DNA from: a virus
Direction: 5' to 3' (one strand)
Length of the DNA stretch: 64,000 nt
Virus record (IMG/VR): IMGVR_UViG_3300032050_000009
Span: 109,398-173,397 of that record
The first letter of the stretch is position 1, and each line of letters opens with the position of its first letter. Positions 19,441-30,156 of this stretch are shown here, in pieces. The notes below the pieces were generated by a model. That model was not told the DNA's origin and did no database searches. It saw only the letters and a program-made list of their open reading frames with translations. The position numbers were made by a program, and so were the translations under genes.

Positions 19441-20615
19441 TGCAAGATAGAACTTATTACATAAGAATTTCTCCTGAAGTTATTACTAATGATATTTTTG
19501 GGATACCATATGTTGAGGATGGATATTCTAATATTATACCATTTGACCCTTGTTGTAATATAAATATTGAAACTACCGGTGTCACTACTGGAACTGCATT
19601 TGTTTATTCATCTATGACCGAAATTTTGTCAGGAGGGACAAACGGAGATTCATTATTGACTGATTTAACTATACCTATTTTTTTAAGTGAAAATACCGTT
19701 GATGTCGGATACTATTCTGTTTTTGATGGTGCTATAACTCAAAAAGATACAATGTTAAATTTTTTATTTACAGGTGATACATCTACCCCTAACACTGTAT
19801 ATTTTTTTAATACTTCAGATAAAGAATTTAAAAAATACTTAGAATTTTCTAATTATTATGTTGATTGGGGTGACGGAAGTTCTATACTGACTGTGACAAC
19901 GGTATCACCCAATTATTATACGCATAATTACTCTTCAAATGGTACTTACACAATATCTATGTCAGGTTTGAGTCCATGGGGTTATAATGTTATAAAAAAA
20001 GATATTACAATACCTATTACTGATATTATTATTAGTGACCCATATGGTACCGCTTATTTTATTCCTGCAGCAGGTAGTTGGTCAGCGACACCAATTCAGT
20101 ATAATTATATTTTTTCAGGAGATGCGATTTGTGAAACAACTGTACCTTGTTGTGAGTTCACATCAATTCCTTTTGTTGTTACAGGATATACTCAATCAAC
20201 TTTGAATGATTTAACACAATACGGACCAAAAGGTAACCCTAGTAGATTAGCGGGTAAGTTTAAACCAGATGTTTTTGTTACTGGTTCGTCAGGTGCTCAA
20301 GGGATAGTTTATTCCCCAACTCCGAATTCATTATTTACGGCATATACGGTAAATGACATTGACTATTATGATTATGCTGACGGTACTACAATATTCGTAG
20401 TTCAATCATCAGGGTGTTCCGATTTGGTTTGTTCTGCCATAACTAAGAATGAAGTTTTATTAAATGTTGTATTTGAACCTGAGGTACAGAGTAACATTTT
20501 TATTGAAAGAGGTAAAAATTCTGCATTAGAAAGAATCCAAAGATTGGGTGAGATTGACAATATGGGTGACTTAGTTAATTATGGGTATGGATTCTTTAAT
20601 ATCGTAGAAATATAA
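19440..20615 (+). CDS. Tail protein with a PKD-like domain
   Basis: A 391-residue structural protein. Residues about 135-200 look like a PKD (Ig-like) domain: YVDWGDGSSILTV followed by YYTHNYSSNGTYTISM, the usual W-G-D-G and H-x-Y-x-x-x-G-x-Y-x-V/I signatures. PKD domains are common in surface proteins and in phage tails as spacer or adhesive modules. Cysteines are concentrated in the N-terminal third and around residues 220-240 (ETTVPCCEF). The C terminus (LERIQRLGEIDNMGDLVNYG) is helical, unlike the rest, and may be an attachment segment. Translationally coupled to the gene before. Whether it is fibre or baseplate is unclear. Confidence 0.68.
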   Translation: MQDRTYYIRISPEVITNDIFGIPYVEDGYSNIIPFDPCCNINIETTGVTTGTAFVYSSMTEILSGGTNGDSLLTDLTIPIFLSENTVDVGYYSVFDGAITQKDTMLNFLFTGDTSTPNTVYFFNTSDKEFKKYLEFSNYYVDWGDGSSILTVTTVSPNYYTHNYSSNGTYTISMSGLSPWGYNVIKKDITIPITDIIISDPYGTAYFIPAAGSWSATPIQYNYIFSGDAICETTVPCCEFTSIPFVVTGYTQSTLNDLTQYGPKGNPSRLAGKFKPDVFVTGSSGAQGIVYSPTPNSLFTAYTVNDIDYYDYADGTTIFVVQSSGCSDLVCSAITKNEVLLNVVFEPEVQSNIFIERGKNSALERIQRLGEIDNMGDLVNYGYGFFNIVEI

Positions 20616-20629
20616 AACACAAAAAAAGG

Positions 20630-20638
20630 TATTTATAA
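20630..20638 (+). promoter_or_regulatory. TATTTATAA candidate late promoter element
   Basis: An exact TATTTATAA in the 48-base gap between two structural genes, 34 bases before the ATG at 20664. Confidence 0.5.
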
Positions 20639-20663
20639 TAAAGTTTAATAATTTTCTAATAAA

Positions 20664-21572
20664 ATGGCTACAGGTACTTATGGAACTATACGACCCGCGG
20701 ATGTCTCACCAGAAGACGTTGAAATAATTTTGAATTATACACCGTCAAGAGATGAAACGAGTAACTTTCTTTTAACTAAATTAGATGCTCCGTCCATACT
20801 GAGACCGTATTTTAATAATGCGAATACTGGTGGAAATCCTGATGTCGAAATTTTGGGTGGTTTATATAATTTAAAACTACCGGCAGATGTGTTTAATCGT
20901 ATTGGGATTTATACTTTAATGGTTAGACCTGCTCAAATAAGAACAACAATTTTAGATTGCGGTGTGTTATCCGCTTTACCAAACGTAAGAGGACTTGTTA
21001 TTGATTTGAATTCGGTCCCATCACAATATAGGAACAAATTTATAAATCAGGGTCTTGTTGGATTTAGAGTTGAATATTTAAATTCAGATGGAACTAAAAT
21101 ACCTAATTTTTTTAGAATTATAACTTCTTCATTCTTTTGTGAACCAGTTGTTCAAAATCTAACTAATACATCGGCAAAGGCGATTAGATATCGATATACC
21201 GATAATAACACAAATATAATTTTTTGTACATTATCACCTTCTTCATCACCATCTAACAAACCAAACGCGATACCTTACATAGGACAACCAAATCAAGATA
21301 TAATAATCACAAATACATTTTTTAACCCAATAACCCTTGATATTGAGATTGCCGAACATGATTTCTCAACTATAGCAATTGCACTATTTGGAAATCAAAC
21401 CAAGTCAATTGATGACGGAATTTATACAATGTACGACACTCAAAATAACATTTACAGACAATATAATTTATACGAAGTTAGAGACCAATTTAATAATTTA
21501 TTATATGAAGTTAGACAAGATAGAGGTAACAATATCGACTTCAGTAAGAACTTTACAAATATAATTTCTTAA
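20664..21572 (+). CDS. Unrecognised structural protein
   Basis: A 302-residue protein that begins with ATGTYGTIRPADVSPEDVEI, includes a DRxxRTI-free strand-rich core (VEILGGLYNLKLPADVFNRI, then GIYTLMVRPAQIRTTI), and has a C-terminal repeat of the tyrosine motif IYRQYNLYEVRDQFNNLLYE. No membrane segment or signal. It starts a transcription unit that runs through the SprB-repeat proteins and overlaps the next start by one base (TAATGG). The helix-rich C terminus and the compact size suggest a tail connector or tube-associated component, but this is only position-based inference. Confidence 0.62.
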   Translation: MATGTYGTIRPADVSPEDVEIILNYTPSRDETSNFLLTKLDAPSILRPYFNNANTGGNPDVEILGGLYNLKLPADVFNRIGIYTLMVRPAQIRTTILDCGVLSALPNVRGLVIDLNSVPSQYRNKFINQGLVGFRVEYLNSDGTKIPNFFRIITSSFFCEPVVQNLTNTSAKAIRYRYTDNNTNIIFCTLSPSSSPSNKPNAIPYIGQPNQDIIITNTFFNPITLDIEIAEHDFSTIAIALFGNQTKSIDDGIYTMYDTQNNIYRQYNLYEVRDQFNNLLYEVRQDRGNNIDFSKNFTNIIS

Positions 21573-24500
21573 TGGCGATAAAAAAATTTATCTGTCCGCC
21601 GACACCGGCATCGGGCAGTGGGACATTCTCAGATGATTTAGTTGGATTTCAATTAGTCCAAGGAGGAGGTCTTACGCAAGGTAACTTTCAATTTACAAAT
21701 GCTGTTACAGAAAAAGTAGATAGAACATTTTACACAGGTGTTTTTTCAGACCCAATCAATTTAGAAAATTTGGGTATCGTAACCGTAGAACAGTCCAAAT
21801 TAATTTTTGAGAATAATTTTAAAGTATATCCAAATTTTGATTTAACTCAGATAAATAATTTTGTTCAATACGGGTCAATGTCGAAAAGAATTTCTACATC
21901 CGTTACAAAAATTATTAGTTATTTCCCTGCAGCAATTGAATCCCACAAAATGGGTTTAAATTATAAAACAGGGGCGACGGCTACAAATATTGTGTATGAT
22001 ATAGTTCAGGAAATAACAACATTTAATTTAGATATAGCAAGATTAAGAAATCCATTTGATGTTGATTTTACAGTAAATTCGACAAGAAACCTTTCACTCA
22101 AAGATATTGAAGTTTCTAGTTTAAGAAATTTAACAGTGGAATTTTCCAAATTTTCATTATATTACGAAGGAGAAGGTTATGAACTATCAAGTATTGTACC
22201 TACCAACTCTTTAACTAGCGGTATTTTAACTGTAACCGTTAAAGGAAATCCATTCTCAGGAGAAAGTGTTGTTTATAATACTTTGGTTATTAGACCAAAT
22301 GATTATGAAGTTAATAAAGTTTACAATGAGGATTTTGATGAGGTTGAGAATTTCTTATTAAATAGAAATCAAACTCCAAAATATACTTGTTCGTTTAGAA
22401 GTCCAAAAGAGGCGGATGACGGAACTTTCTTCATAACAAATGTAACTGCAACATGGCCCTCAAACGGAGTATGGAATTTAGATATCTATACTGCGAATTT
22501 TGATAACTATTTGGTTCAATTAGATGAAATAAGTCAAAATTTTGACTCATTTAAATCAAACTTAATATCCCGTTTTTTAACCACAGGTGCCTTCAAAGAC
22601 TTTGATACGATAGGTCAAAAAATGGAAAAGGTTTTACAAATTTATGGACGTAGTTTTGATGAAACAAATATGTTCATAAATGCGTTGGCCTTTATGAATT
22701 CTGTAAATTATACAGTTAAGAATGATATACCATCACAACTTTTAAAAAATTTAGCTCAAACTTTAGGTTGGGCAACGAATATATCTCCGATAACAAATGA
22801 GGACTTTTTATCATCTGTTTTTGGACAAAAAAATAGTGGTCCGTCTGACTTCACGGGAGTTGCGGTAAAATCAACTCCAGATGAATTAAATTATCAATAT
22901 TATAGAAACTTAGTATTAAATTCTGCTTATTTATTTAAATCAAAAGGAACTAGAAAGTCAATTGAGAATTTATTAAGATTAATTGGGGCACCTGATGCTT
23001 TGGTTGAATTTAATGAATATGTGTATGTAGCGGACCAAAAAATAAATATGTCCCAATTTAACACACAATACCTACAAATATCAGGGGGGACATATATTAA
23101 TGAAACTGCGGTTTTAGACCCAACAAATGTCTTTTCTATTTTTGGAACAACTTATACGGGTTACACAACATCATTAGTCATTAAGGATGTTAATGTGTTA
23201 AGAGAAGAGTATCCAATGGATGATGAAGGGTATCCAACAACTCCCGAGGACAATGAAAATTTCTATTTTCAAATAGGTTCGGGTTGGTTTGAATCAACAC
23301 CACAACATAGGTCACCTGAGCAAGTTGATTTAACAAATAGTGTTTTTACGGGACAGAATCCAAATTATCAAACATCATTAACTCCATTCACATATGGTCA
23401 AATTTATTTGAATCGATTCAGAAATTTCCCATTTATGAACTTGGGGTACGAATTAACATCGATTGTTGATAATAATAAAAGTTGGACTAATGATGAAGTT
23501 GGACAAAGAGTAAACATTGATGGGTCTTTTAACGCTCGATATGTTGTTGAGGATGACAGACTTGTTTTGAATGTGAAAAACATTGATGTATTTTTAAATC
23601 CAGGACAGGCCTTGTTATATGATGTTTGGTATATGTCAAGACAATACAATTATCCTATACCGAATCAAGGATTATTTTATCAAAGACCAACAAGGTGTAA
23701 TCCAAATCCAAACATCGAATACCCATATAGAGGTGGAGTCGATTGGACAGAGATAAATCCTCAACCAAAAAGAAAATCGTTTTTTGAATTTGCTCAAACA
23801 TTTTGGCACAACACTATAAATGTTAGAAATAGACAATTCCAAACCGACGGTAAAACTGGAGGTTATCCAACTTTACAGTCAATATTTTGGAAATATTTAA
23901 ATTCAAATAAAACAACTGACACGTCTAGATATAACGGAGAACCATGTTCTCAAGTTTATTCTGATATTGACAATGGTATTGGGGTTACTAATAACAATTT
24001 CAATTATCAAAACATGATTGAATATGTTAATGGTTTGGGTGACTATTGGATAAGACTAGTTGAACAAATGGTTCCCGCAACCACCATTTGGAATACTGGT
24101 GTTAAGTATGAAAATTCAATATTTCACAGACAAAAATTTGTTTGGAGAAGACAGGCGGGATGTAATTTGGTTCCTGCTAGATGTAACCCATGCTCAACAA
24201 CTGCGTCAATATTTCCATACGATTGCGCTTCGTTTTCAACATCATGTCCAATTTATCCTTGGCAGGGTCAAATCCAAAATTTTAATGGTGTTTTAGGTAA
24301 TGTTTTAACAAGTTATTTATCCTCTAATGGTTTGTTTTTAACTGATTGTCAACTTAACACTTTAATTACTACTTGGACAATTGAAATACTGATAGACAAC
24401 CAAATGCAATTTTATCAAGAATTTTTTACTGGTTATGGATATTCTTCTGTTGGTAGTACTCCTTCTGAGCAAGGATGGTTAAATATTTTAATAGATGGTT

Positions 24501-24646
24501 TAGATAGTTTAGAAAATTTAGGATATAGTTATTATTTAACAAATAACGAGGAAGTGGTAGTATATAACTCTAATTGCTCGTTTAATGGACCTTTATCTAA
24601 TATAAAAATAAACGTTGGAATAAATTTTAATATAGTTTGTAGTTAA
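21572..24646 (+). CDS. Large baseplate/tail protein (1024 residues), possibly P2 gpI-like in part
   Basis: A 1024-residue protein with a short Pro/Gly-rich start (FICPPTPASGSGTF). The middle (about residues 330-490) contains SRFLTTGAFKDFDTIGQKME, GRSFDETNMFINALAF and then KSKGTRKSIENLLRLIGAPD. This order, a helix pair then a 'shared-size, restricted helix' followed by a strand, recalls the P2 gpI/tail protein I family that links baseplate to fibres, but the match is weak. The C-terminal third has Cys-rich segments (CNLVPARCNPCSTT) and long Tyr/Asn loops. The neighbours are tail proteins on both sides with overlapping start and stop codons. I favour a fibre-attachment or wedge component. Confidence 0.65.
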   Translation: MAIKKFICPPTPASGSGTFSDDLVGFQLVQGGGLTQGNFQFTNAVTEKVDRTFYTGVFSDPINLENLGIVTVEQSKLIFENNFKVYPNFDLTQINNFVQYGSMSKRISTSVTKIISYFPAAIESHKMGLNYKTGATATNIVYDIVQEITTFNLDIARLRNPFDVDFTVNSTRNLSLKDIEVSSLRNLTVEFSKFSLYYEGEGYELSSIVPTNSLTSGILTVTVKGNPFSGESVVYNTLVIRPNDYEVNKVYNEDFDEVENFLLNRNQTPKYTCSFRSPKEADDGTFFITNVTATWPSNGVWNLDIYTANFDNYLVQLDEISQNFDSFKSNLISRFLTTGAFKDFDTIGQKMEKVLQIYGRSFDETNMFINALAFMNSVNYTVKNDIPSQLLKNLAQTLGWATNISPITNEDFLSSVFGQKNSGPSDFTGVAVKSTPDELNYQYYRNLVLNSAYLFKSKGTRKSIENLLRLIGAPDALVEFNEYVYVADQKINMSQFNTQYLQISGGTYINETAVLDPTNVFSIFGTTYTGYTTSLVIKDVNVLREEYPMDDEGYPTTPEDNENFYFQIGSGWFESTPQHRSPEQVDLTNSVFTGQNPNYQTSLTPFTYGQIYLNRFRNFPFMNLGYELTSIVDNNKSWTNDEVGQRVNIDGSFNARYVVEDDRLVLNVKNIDVFLNPGQALLYDVWYMSRQYNYPIPNQGLFYQRPTRCNPNPNIEYPYRGGVDWTEINPQPKRKSFFEFAQTFWHNTINVRNRQFQTDGKTGGYPTLQSIFWKYLNSNKTTDTSRYNGEPCSQVYSDIDNGIGVTNNNFNYQNMIEYVNGLGDYWIRLVEQMVPATTIWNTGVKYENSIFHRQKFVWRRQAGCNLVPARCNPCSTTASIFPYDCASFSTSCPIYPWQGQIQNFNGVLGNVLTSYLSSNGLFLTDCQLNTLITTWTIEILIDNQMQFYQEFFTGYGYSSVGSTPSEQGWLNILIDGLDSLENLGYSYYLTNNEEVVVYNSNCSFNGPLSNIKINVGINFNIVCS

Positions 24647-27507
24647 TGGCTTCATATTGTGGACTTTCATTTGAAATACAAGTTACTGGAGATTGTTCTA
24701 ACACAAGTTCGGGTTCTTTTAGCGTTGCAATAAACGGAAATGCTCCTGATTATACTATTCAGTTTATATCCCCGACCACTGATGTTTATTATTTAGGTAA
24801 TAATGTTACCGCAACAACCTTCACATCATTATCGGCGGGAACATATGTATTTGAGGTAATTGATTCTTGTTTGACCGCTGGAACTCCAAATATAGGGTCA
24901 GCCTACATTTCAAGCGGAACTACTGTTACCTGTATTGATATATCTAATACTTCATACGATACGAATAATGGCTCGATAACTGCCCAAACATCAAATTTCT
25001 ATAATGTTAGTAGTTTTTATTTATATGATTATTATAATGGATATATAACTTCAGGGAATTCATTTTTTGATTATTTTATATTTGATTCATTATCTGCGTC
25101 AACATATTACGTTATTGCTGACGACGGAGGAGGATGTACAGGTCAATCTGAAACTGTAATTATTAAAAGTTCAACTACATTTGATTACGGTTTTTATGTT
25201 ATTAATGAATCAGGATGTAACATAAATAATGGTAAAATTTTTATAACAGGACTAACAGGCAACGGTCCATATACTTATCTATGGAATAATGGACAAACAA
25301 CATCATCAATTAGTGGGTTAAGTGCTGGTGGTTATACAGTTTCGGTTACCGATAAAGATTCAGTCGAATTAAAAAAAGGTACTACGGTAAACAAAGTGCC
25401 TAGGTTATCTTATGTTACTAATCTACAAACCGCGCCATCTTGCTATGGTAGTGACGGTCAACTTACATATATTATTAGTGGAGGAACTCCTCCATATAAC
25501 TACCAACTTTCTAATGGTATAACAAATGTAAGTTTTTTAACCAGTATAACAATACCTAATCTTTCCGCCGGAGATTATACTATGACGGTTACCGATGCTG
25601 GAACATGCGTTGTGACGACTAATTTTTCACTTTTATCCCCTAAAGGGCTTAATGTTGTATCGGTAAACACCACAACCGCAACTTGTGATTTAAACAATGG
25701 AACAGTTTCGATAAGATTAGTTGGTGGTTCACCACCTTATACGTATGTATTGACTAACCAAAATGGAAAAACTACAAACTACACTACTCAAAATCAATCA
25801 CAAATATTTTCTAATTTATATGAGGGTGAATATACTTTATCAATTAGTGACTTAGGCCCATGTACATTTGAAGAAACGGTTACAATTGGAAGTGTAAATA
25901 GTTTTCAAATTAATACTAATGTTTATGATATTACTTGTAGTAATGAATATGGTAGTGTTGGTATTGAAGTAGTTGGGGATGGTGTATCTCCGTATACTTA
26001 TCAAATAACAGGAAAACCGTCAGTCACTAAAAATCAAAAAGAAATGGTTTTTGAGTATTTGGATGAGGGTTCCTATTTAGTACAAGTTATCGATTCATCA
26101 GGATGTACACAAACTACTAATGTTTATGTCGGTAGCGGTAATAAAGTCAATTTTAATTATTTAACTAAAAAAACTAAAGATGGTGTTGACGGTAAAATTG
26201 ATTTGTATATTACTCAAGGGACTCCTCCCTTTGAAATAGTTTGGAGTGATAATGTTGGAGGTCAAACCGGTAAAACTTTAACTAATTTGTCTGCAGGCAC
26301 ATATGATGTCACGGTTACCGATGGTAATGGATGTGCCCAAACAAGAAGTCTTGATGTTGGAGGAACTAACTTAATTTCGTCATATCAAATTTACAATGTT
26401 TGTGACAGTGATTTATCCAATAGTGGTGAAGTTCTTAAGAAAGGACTCCAACAAATGTTATTAGAAGGTTTTTATGATTTAACATATGGTGATAATAATT
26501 GCGTACTTAATCAAGCTATTTTTACTGCCATAGTTAACTTAAGTGGGATAACATCAACCGCGCAATTCTATACTACTGAGTCATTAAATGATTTTCCATT
26601 TGATAATGATTTTTATACAGTTGTCGAACAAATATTATTAACATATGATGGTATTGATAATGTTATTTTTAATTCTAATACAAATCAAGTAGTTATTAAT
26701 ACAGGATGTGGAGACCAAAATGTATCACTAATTGATTTTCCAATACAAGTTTCAGTACAGATAGATTATGATATAACGTGTGAAAGTTGTGATGGTGCTT
26801 CAGTATTACCATTCTTCCCATATGTTGTCATGGATTATGGAATCTATGGATTTGACCCTCAAAACAGAATTTTCTTAGAATTGCCCGAGAGCGATAAATA
26901 TACGTCTATTTTAGGTGCAACAAGAAGTCCTGATAATAGTAAATTATGGGTTTTAAATGACACTGGAAATAGTATTTTCGAATATGATGTAATATCCTTA
27001 ATACCTTATATAGTTACATTTAACAGAGAAATTAATTTAAGTTCAACAATTAGTCGAGCATTAACTTATGTGAATTCTACCACATTATATGGAGGTAATG
27101 ATTCATCACAATACATCTCTTCAATTGACCTAATAAACGGAAATGTTGCCAATGGTATTTTCTTGAGTACGGTTCCATTTACGGTTGTTGATAATACTTT
27201 ACTTATTAATTTATCAGGTAATACAATAGTATTGACACATGATATTGATGGATTCCAGTATATTAGACAGTATGATTCGGTAAGTAATCTTTTAGTTGAA
27301 ATTAACCTTCCAGCAACTATAGGGTACACAATGTATGAATATGATTCGGTATTTTATTTAGTCGATTTGGGTAATTATCAAGTCTATTCTATTTTAACAA
27401 CTTCACCATACACATTAACACCTGAATTTATAATAGAACCACCTGTAACTACTAACACATTTATCATGTCACAAATAAACACTTATGTAACAACTAATTT
27501 CACATAA
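24646..27507 (+). CDS. SprB-repeat tail adhesin with C-terminal beta-propeller-like domain
   Basis: A 953-residue protein made of about seven tandem SprB-type repeats (residues about 25-575). Clear copies are GPYTYLWNNGQTTSSISGLS, SGGTPPYNYQLSNG, VGGSPPYTYVLTNQNG and GTPPFEIVWSDNVGG, each ending in a G-x-Y-x-V-x-V-x-D-x-x-G-C strand. SprB repeats are known from Bacteroidota gliding adhesins. Residues about 575-720 form an unrecognised domain. Residues about 725-953 look like a beta-propeller (SPDNSKLWVLNDTGNSIFEY), and a closely related module is found in two minus-strand fibre proteins. It has no signal peptide, consistent with a virion rather than host-secreted protein. Host recognition is the likely role. 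Confidence 0.8.
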   Translation: MASYCGLSFEIQVTGDCSNTSSGSFSVAINGNAPDYTIQFISPTTDVYYLGNNVTATTFTSLSAGTYVFEVIDSCLTAGTPNIGSAYISSGTTVTCIDISNTSYDTNNGSITAQTSNFYNVSSFYLYDYYNGYITSGNSFFDYFIFDSLSASTYYVIADDGGGCTGQSETVIIKSSTTFDYGFYVINESGCNINNGKIFITGLTGNGPYTYLWNNGQTTSSISGLSAGGYTVSVTDKDSVELKKGTTVNKVPRLSYVTNLQTAPSCYGSDGQLTYIISGGTPPYNYQLSNGITNVSFLTSITIPNLSAGDYTMTVTDAGTCVVTTNFSLLSPKGLNVVSVNTTTATCDLNNGTVSIRLVGGSPPYTYVLTNQNGKTTNYTTQNQSQIFSNLYEGEYTLSISDLGPCTFEETVTIGSVNSFQINTNVYDITCSNEYGSVGIEVVGDGVSPYTYQITGKPSVTKNQKEMVFEYLDEGSYLVQVIDSSGCTQTTNVYVGSGNKVNFNYLTKKTKDGVDGKIDLYITQGTPPFEIVWSDNVGGQTGKTLTNLSAGTYDVTVTDGNGCAQTRSLDVGGTNLISSYQIYNVCDSDLSNSGEVLKKGLQQMLLEGFYDLTYGDNNCVLNQAIFTAIVNLSGITSTAQFYTTESLNDFPFDNDFYTVVEQILLTYDGIDNVIFNSNTNQVVINTGCGDQNVSLIDFPIQVSVQIDYDITCESCDGASVLPFFPYVVMDYGIYGFDPQNRIFLELPESDKYTSILGATRSPDNSKLWVLNDTGNSIFEYDVISLIPYIVTFNREINLSSTISRALTYVNSTTLYGGNDSSQYISSIDLINGNVANGIFLSTVPFTVVDNTLLINLSGNTIVLTHDIDGFQYIRQYDSVSNLLVEINLPATIGYTMYEYDSVFYLVDLGNYQVYSILTTSPYTLTPEFIIEPPVTTNTFIMSQINTYVTTNFT

Positions 27508-27508
27508 A

Positions 27509-30130
27509 ATGACGGCTTTTTGTGGTCTATATATAACATCTGAATGTTTTGGTCAAATTCAAGCATCTCAAGACGGGATGTATAATGGTAGACCTCAGTA
27601 TTTCTTTTCAATAACTTACAATGGTAATTTAATTAATGGTTGGATTTATTGGAGTCCTGATGATAATAGTTGGTTTGTCCAAGATTTATCTACCAATCAA
27701 AATATAAGTTATTTACCATTCGATAGGGTTCATCCAAACGGAACTTATTTGGAATGGGAAAATGTTTCACTATTAAGTTATGGTTGTTTAACTAATTCAA
27801 CATCATTTGAAACTGATTGGTTTTCAGAATGTCCACCAACTTATTTTGAATTTTGTTGCCCCAAAGAAAGTCAACCTGAAAATTTTATTGGATTACAAAG
27901 TTTTGAATACTATGGTTACATTGATAGTGTTTTTTATTTAGAATCACCACAATTTAGTGGATGTGCAACGGTAATTGAAGGGCCAATACCTAGTAGTTCA
28001 GTTATTTATAACTCAGTTGATTTAACAACCCAATACGATAGATGTAATACTTGTACTGGAAGCACACAACCCTGTTATTCACAACCAATTTATACAACAC
28101 CAACACCGATAAGTCCATTAACCGCTGATACAGGATGTGGAGTTAATTATGTTTTAGTTAACGAATGTCAAGTTATAACTGTAAGTCCATTGTCGGTTTT
28201 ATGTTCTGTAACTAATGTGTCAACATATGGTGGGAATGACGGTTCGATAGAATTATTAATAAGTGGAGGAACTCCTCCATATACGATAAGTTGGGATAAC
28301 GGGTATTCAACTCCAATTATCAATAATTTAATCTCAGGTTCCTATAGATACACGGTTACAGATTATTATGGTGATTTTACTGTTTCAAATGCATGTTCAG
28401 TTGGACAATTACCAATGCCGACACCGGTCCCAAATCCATCTAATTTCTGTTTAACAGTTAATATTGATGGTCAGATATTTAAGATTCAATTTGAACCTTT
28501 TTTACCATATACAGGTGGAATACCGGCTTACAAGGGATATGATGCAAATGGAGAATGGGTATATGATTTAGTTTTTTATACCGATTCTTTAAGATGGATG
28601 TTAGACGGTCCTATAACTGCCGGTGACTTAGTTAACTATGACCCTAGTTATCCACCATTAAATGGTTGGGAATGGTTAAATCCTGGTATCGGGATTGCAA
28701 ATGGTGTTGTTGGAGATTGTCAAAACAACGGTAATTTTTGTATGACGATTAATGTAGATTCTTTCGCAACACAGCCATATAAAATTTATTTTAATGAATA
28801 TGGGGAAGCAAATGGTAAACCAATGTGGATTGACAATTTAGACCAATACCAAATCTCATGGAGTGAGAACTCACAAAATTCATCTTGGATTTTACAGGGA
28901 TTACCTGAGTACGCAACATTTACTTTAATTAATTCTAACCCATCAATTCCCCCCACAAATCAGTGGTTTGTTAATGGTAAAAATGGAGAGGCGATAATTA
29001 CATATGATAATTGTTTTAGTTCTACTATTTGTGCTACTATTTCTGATTTATGTGAAACTGAAAGTATTGAATTAGTGTCAGGTGAATTAATTAATGGACA
29101 ACAAAGTTGGTCAGGACAATTACCTTGTGGTAATGTCGGAACATGGTCTATATATTATGATAATGTGAATAATCAATGGGTTACAGATGGGTTGGATTCA
29201 GTTGCAACTAATGACGCTATAAATTATAATAATGTTTATTTGGGACCATTTGGTTATTACAACACTAATGGATACTATAATCTTTTTGTTACCGATGGAA
29301 ATTGTAATTCACAAGGTAATCTAAAAATGGTTGTTACATATAATGACCCAATTTCAGATAGTGACGGGGGTATAGTTTTAGAAGTCGAAGGAGGTAATCC
29401 CCCATATCAATATTCCATAGATAACGGAACAACGTATCAAAATTTTCCAATTTTTTCAAATTTAAAATTTGGAACTTATGTCGTTACAGTTAAGGATGTT
29501 AATGGTTTAATAATTAAACAAAGTATAATATTACAAAAACCACCACAGATAGTAACATATGAGGTTTCTTTGAACACTACATCTAGACGAACAGTAAATA
29601 CCGTCACTACGACAACTGTGGAATATACAACAACATTAAAAGTCACACCGCCATTACCTAGCGGTGTTACAATAAACTTTAATCTAACTCACAATGATGT
29701 TTATAAAGTATCTCCTTCAGAATCGGCGTCTTCGTTAACCCTCGGAACAATATTATTGAAAAATAATGAAGAAATTTCAATTGATGATACTATAACAGGT
29801 AATTATACTTACTCTAACACACTTTTATCTTGTCAGTCAAATTTAGTTTATGTTACTGCAACAACTAATGATTGGTATAATTTATCAGTTACATATGGTG
29901 ATAATATTATTATAACCACAACGGTTACTAATGTTAAGAATGGTAAATACCCTTGTTATCTTGCCGAAAATAACGAATTATATTCTTTATCAAACTTAAG
30001 AATTAATGGGTGTAGTAACTGTAAAACGTCAAATCAGGATTCTCCACCACCTATAAGTCAAACACCAACTAAAACCCCAACACCAACTCCTACACCATCT
30101 AAACCAGCGACTACATCACCAGGTATATAA
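27509..30130 (+). CDS. Modular tail fibre protein with SprB-like repeats and Thr-Pro tail
   Basis: An 873-residue protein that begins with a short Cys-containing N terminus (TAFCGLYITSECFGQIQASQ). It has repeated Trp/Tyr-rich units of the type MTINVDS...GxPMWxxxLDQYxISW around residues 310-510, likely carbohydrate-binding-like or structural repeats. Two SprB-like repeats are present: LISGGTPPYTISWDNGYS and VEGGNPPYQYSIDNGTTY. The C terminus ends with a Thr-Pro stalk ([20 protein letters not shown]), the same low-complexity style as the minus-strand fibre proteins. It starts two bases after the previous stop. Role inferred: surface fibre next to the SprB adhesin. Confidence 0.75.
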   Translation: MTAFCGLYITSECFGQIQASQDGMYNGRPQYFFSITYNGNLINGWIYWSPDDNSWFVQDLSTNQNISYLPFDRVHPNGTYLEWENVSLLSYGCLTNSTSFETDWFSECPPTYFEFCCPKESQPENFIGLQSFEYYGYIDSVFYLESPQFSGCATVIEGPIPSSSVIYNSVDLTTQYDRCNTCTGSTQPCYSQPIYTTPTPISPLTADTGCGVNYVLVNECQVITVSPLSVLCSVTNVSTYGGNDGSIELLISGGTPPYTISWDNGYSTPIINNLISGSYRYTVTDYYGDFTVSNACSVGQLPMPTPVPNPSNFCLTVNIDGQIFKIQFEPFLPYTGGIPAYKGYDANGEWVYDLVFYTDSLRWMLDGPITAGDLVNYDPSYPPLNGWEWLNPGIGIANGVVGDCQNNGNFCMTINVDSFATQPYKIYFNEYGEANGKPMWIDNLDQYQISWSENSQNSSWILQGLPEYATFTLINSNPSIPPTNQWFVNGKNGEAIITYDNCFSSTICATISDLCETESIELVSGELINGQQSWSGQLPCGNVGTWSIYYDNVNNQWVTDGLDSVATNDAINYNNVYLGPFGYYNTNGYYNLFVTDGNCNSQGNLKMVVTYNDPISDSDGGIVLEVEGGNPPYQYSIDNGTTYQNFPIFSNLKFGTYVVTVKDVNGLIIKQSIILQKPPQIVTYEVSLNTTSRRTVNTVTTTTVEYTTTLKVTPPLPSGVTINFNLTHNDVYKVSPSESASSLTLGTILLKNNEEISIDDTITGNYTYSNTLLSCQSNLVYVTATTNDWYNLSVTYGDNIIITTTVTNVKNGKYPCYLAENNELYSLSNLRINGCSNCKTSNQDSPPPISQTPTKTPTPTPTPSKPATTSPGI

Positions 30131-30144
30131 AAAAACAAATGGTA

Positions 30145-30153
30145 TATTTATAA
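30145..30153 (+). promoter_or_regulatory. TATTTATAA candidate late promoter element
   Basis: An exact TATTTATAA in a 26-base gap, starting 12 bases before the ATG at 30157. As with the copy at 8284, a start site at the usual distance would fall at the start codon. Confidence 0.5.
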
Positions 30154-30156
30154 GAA

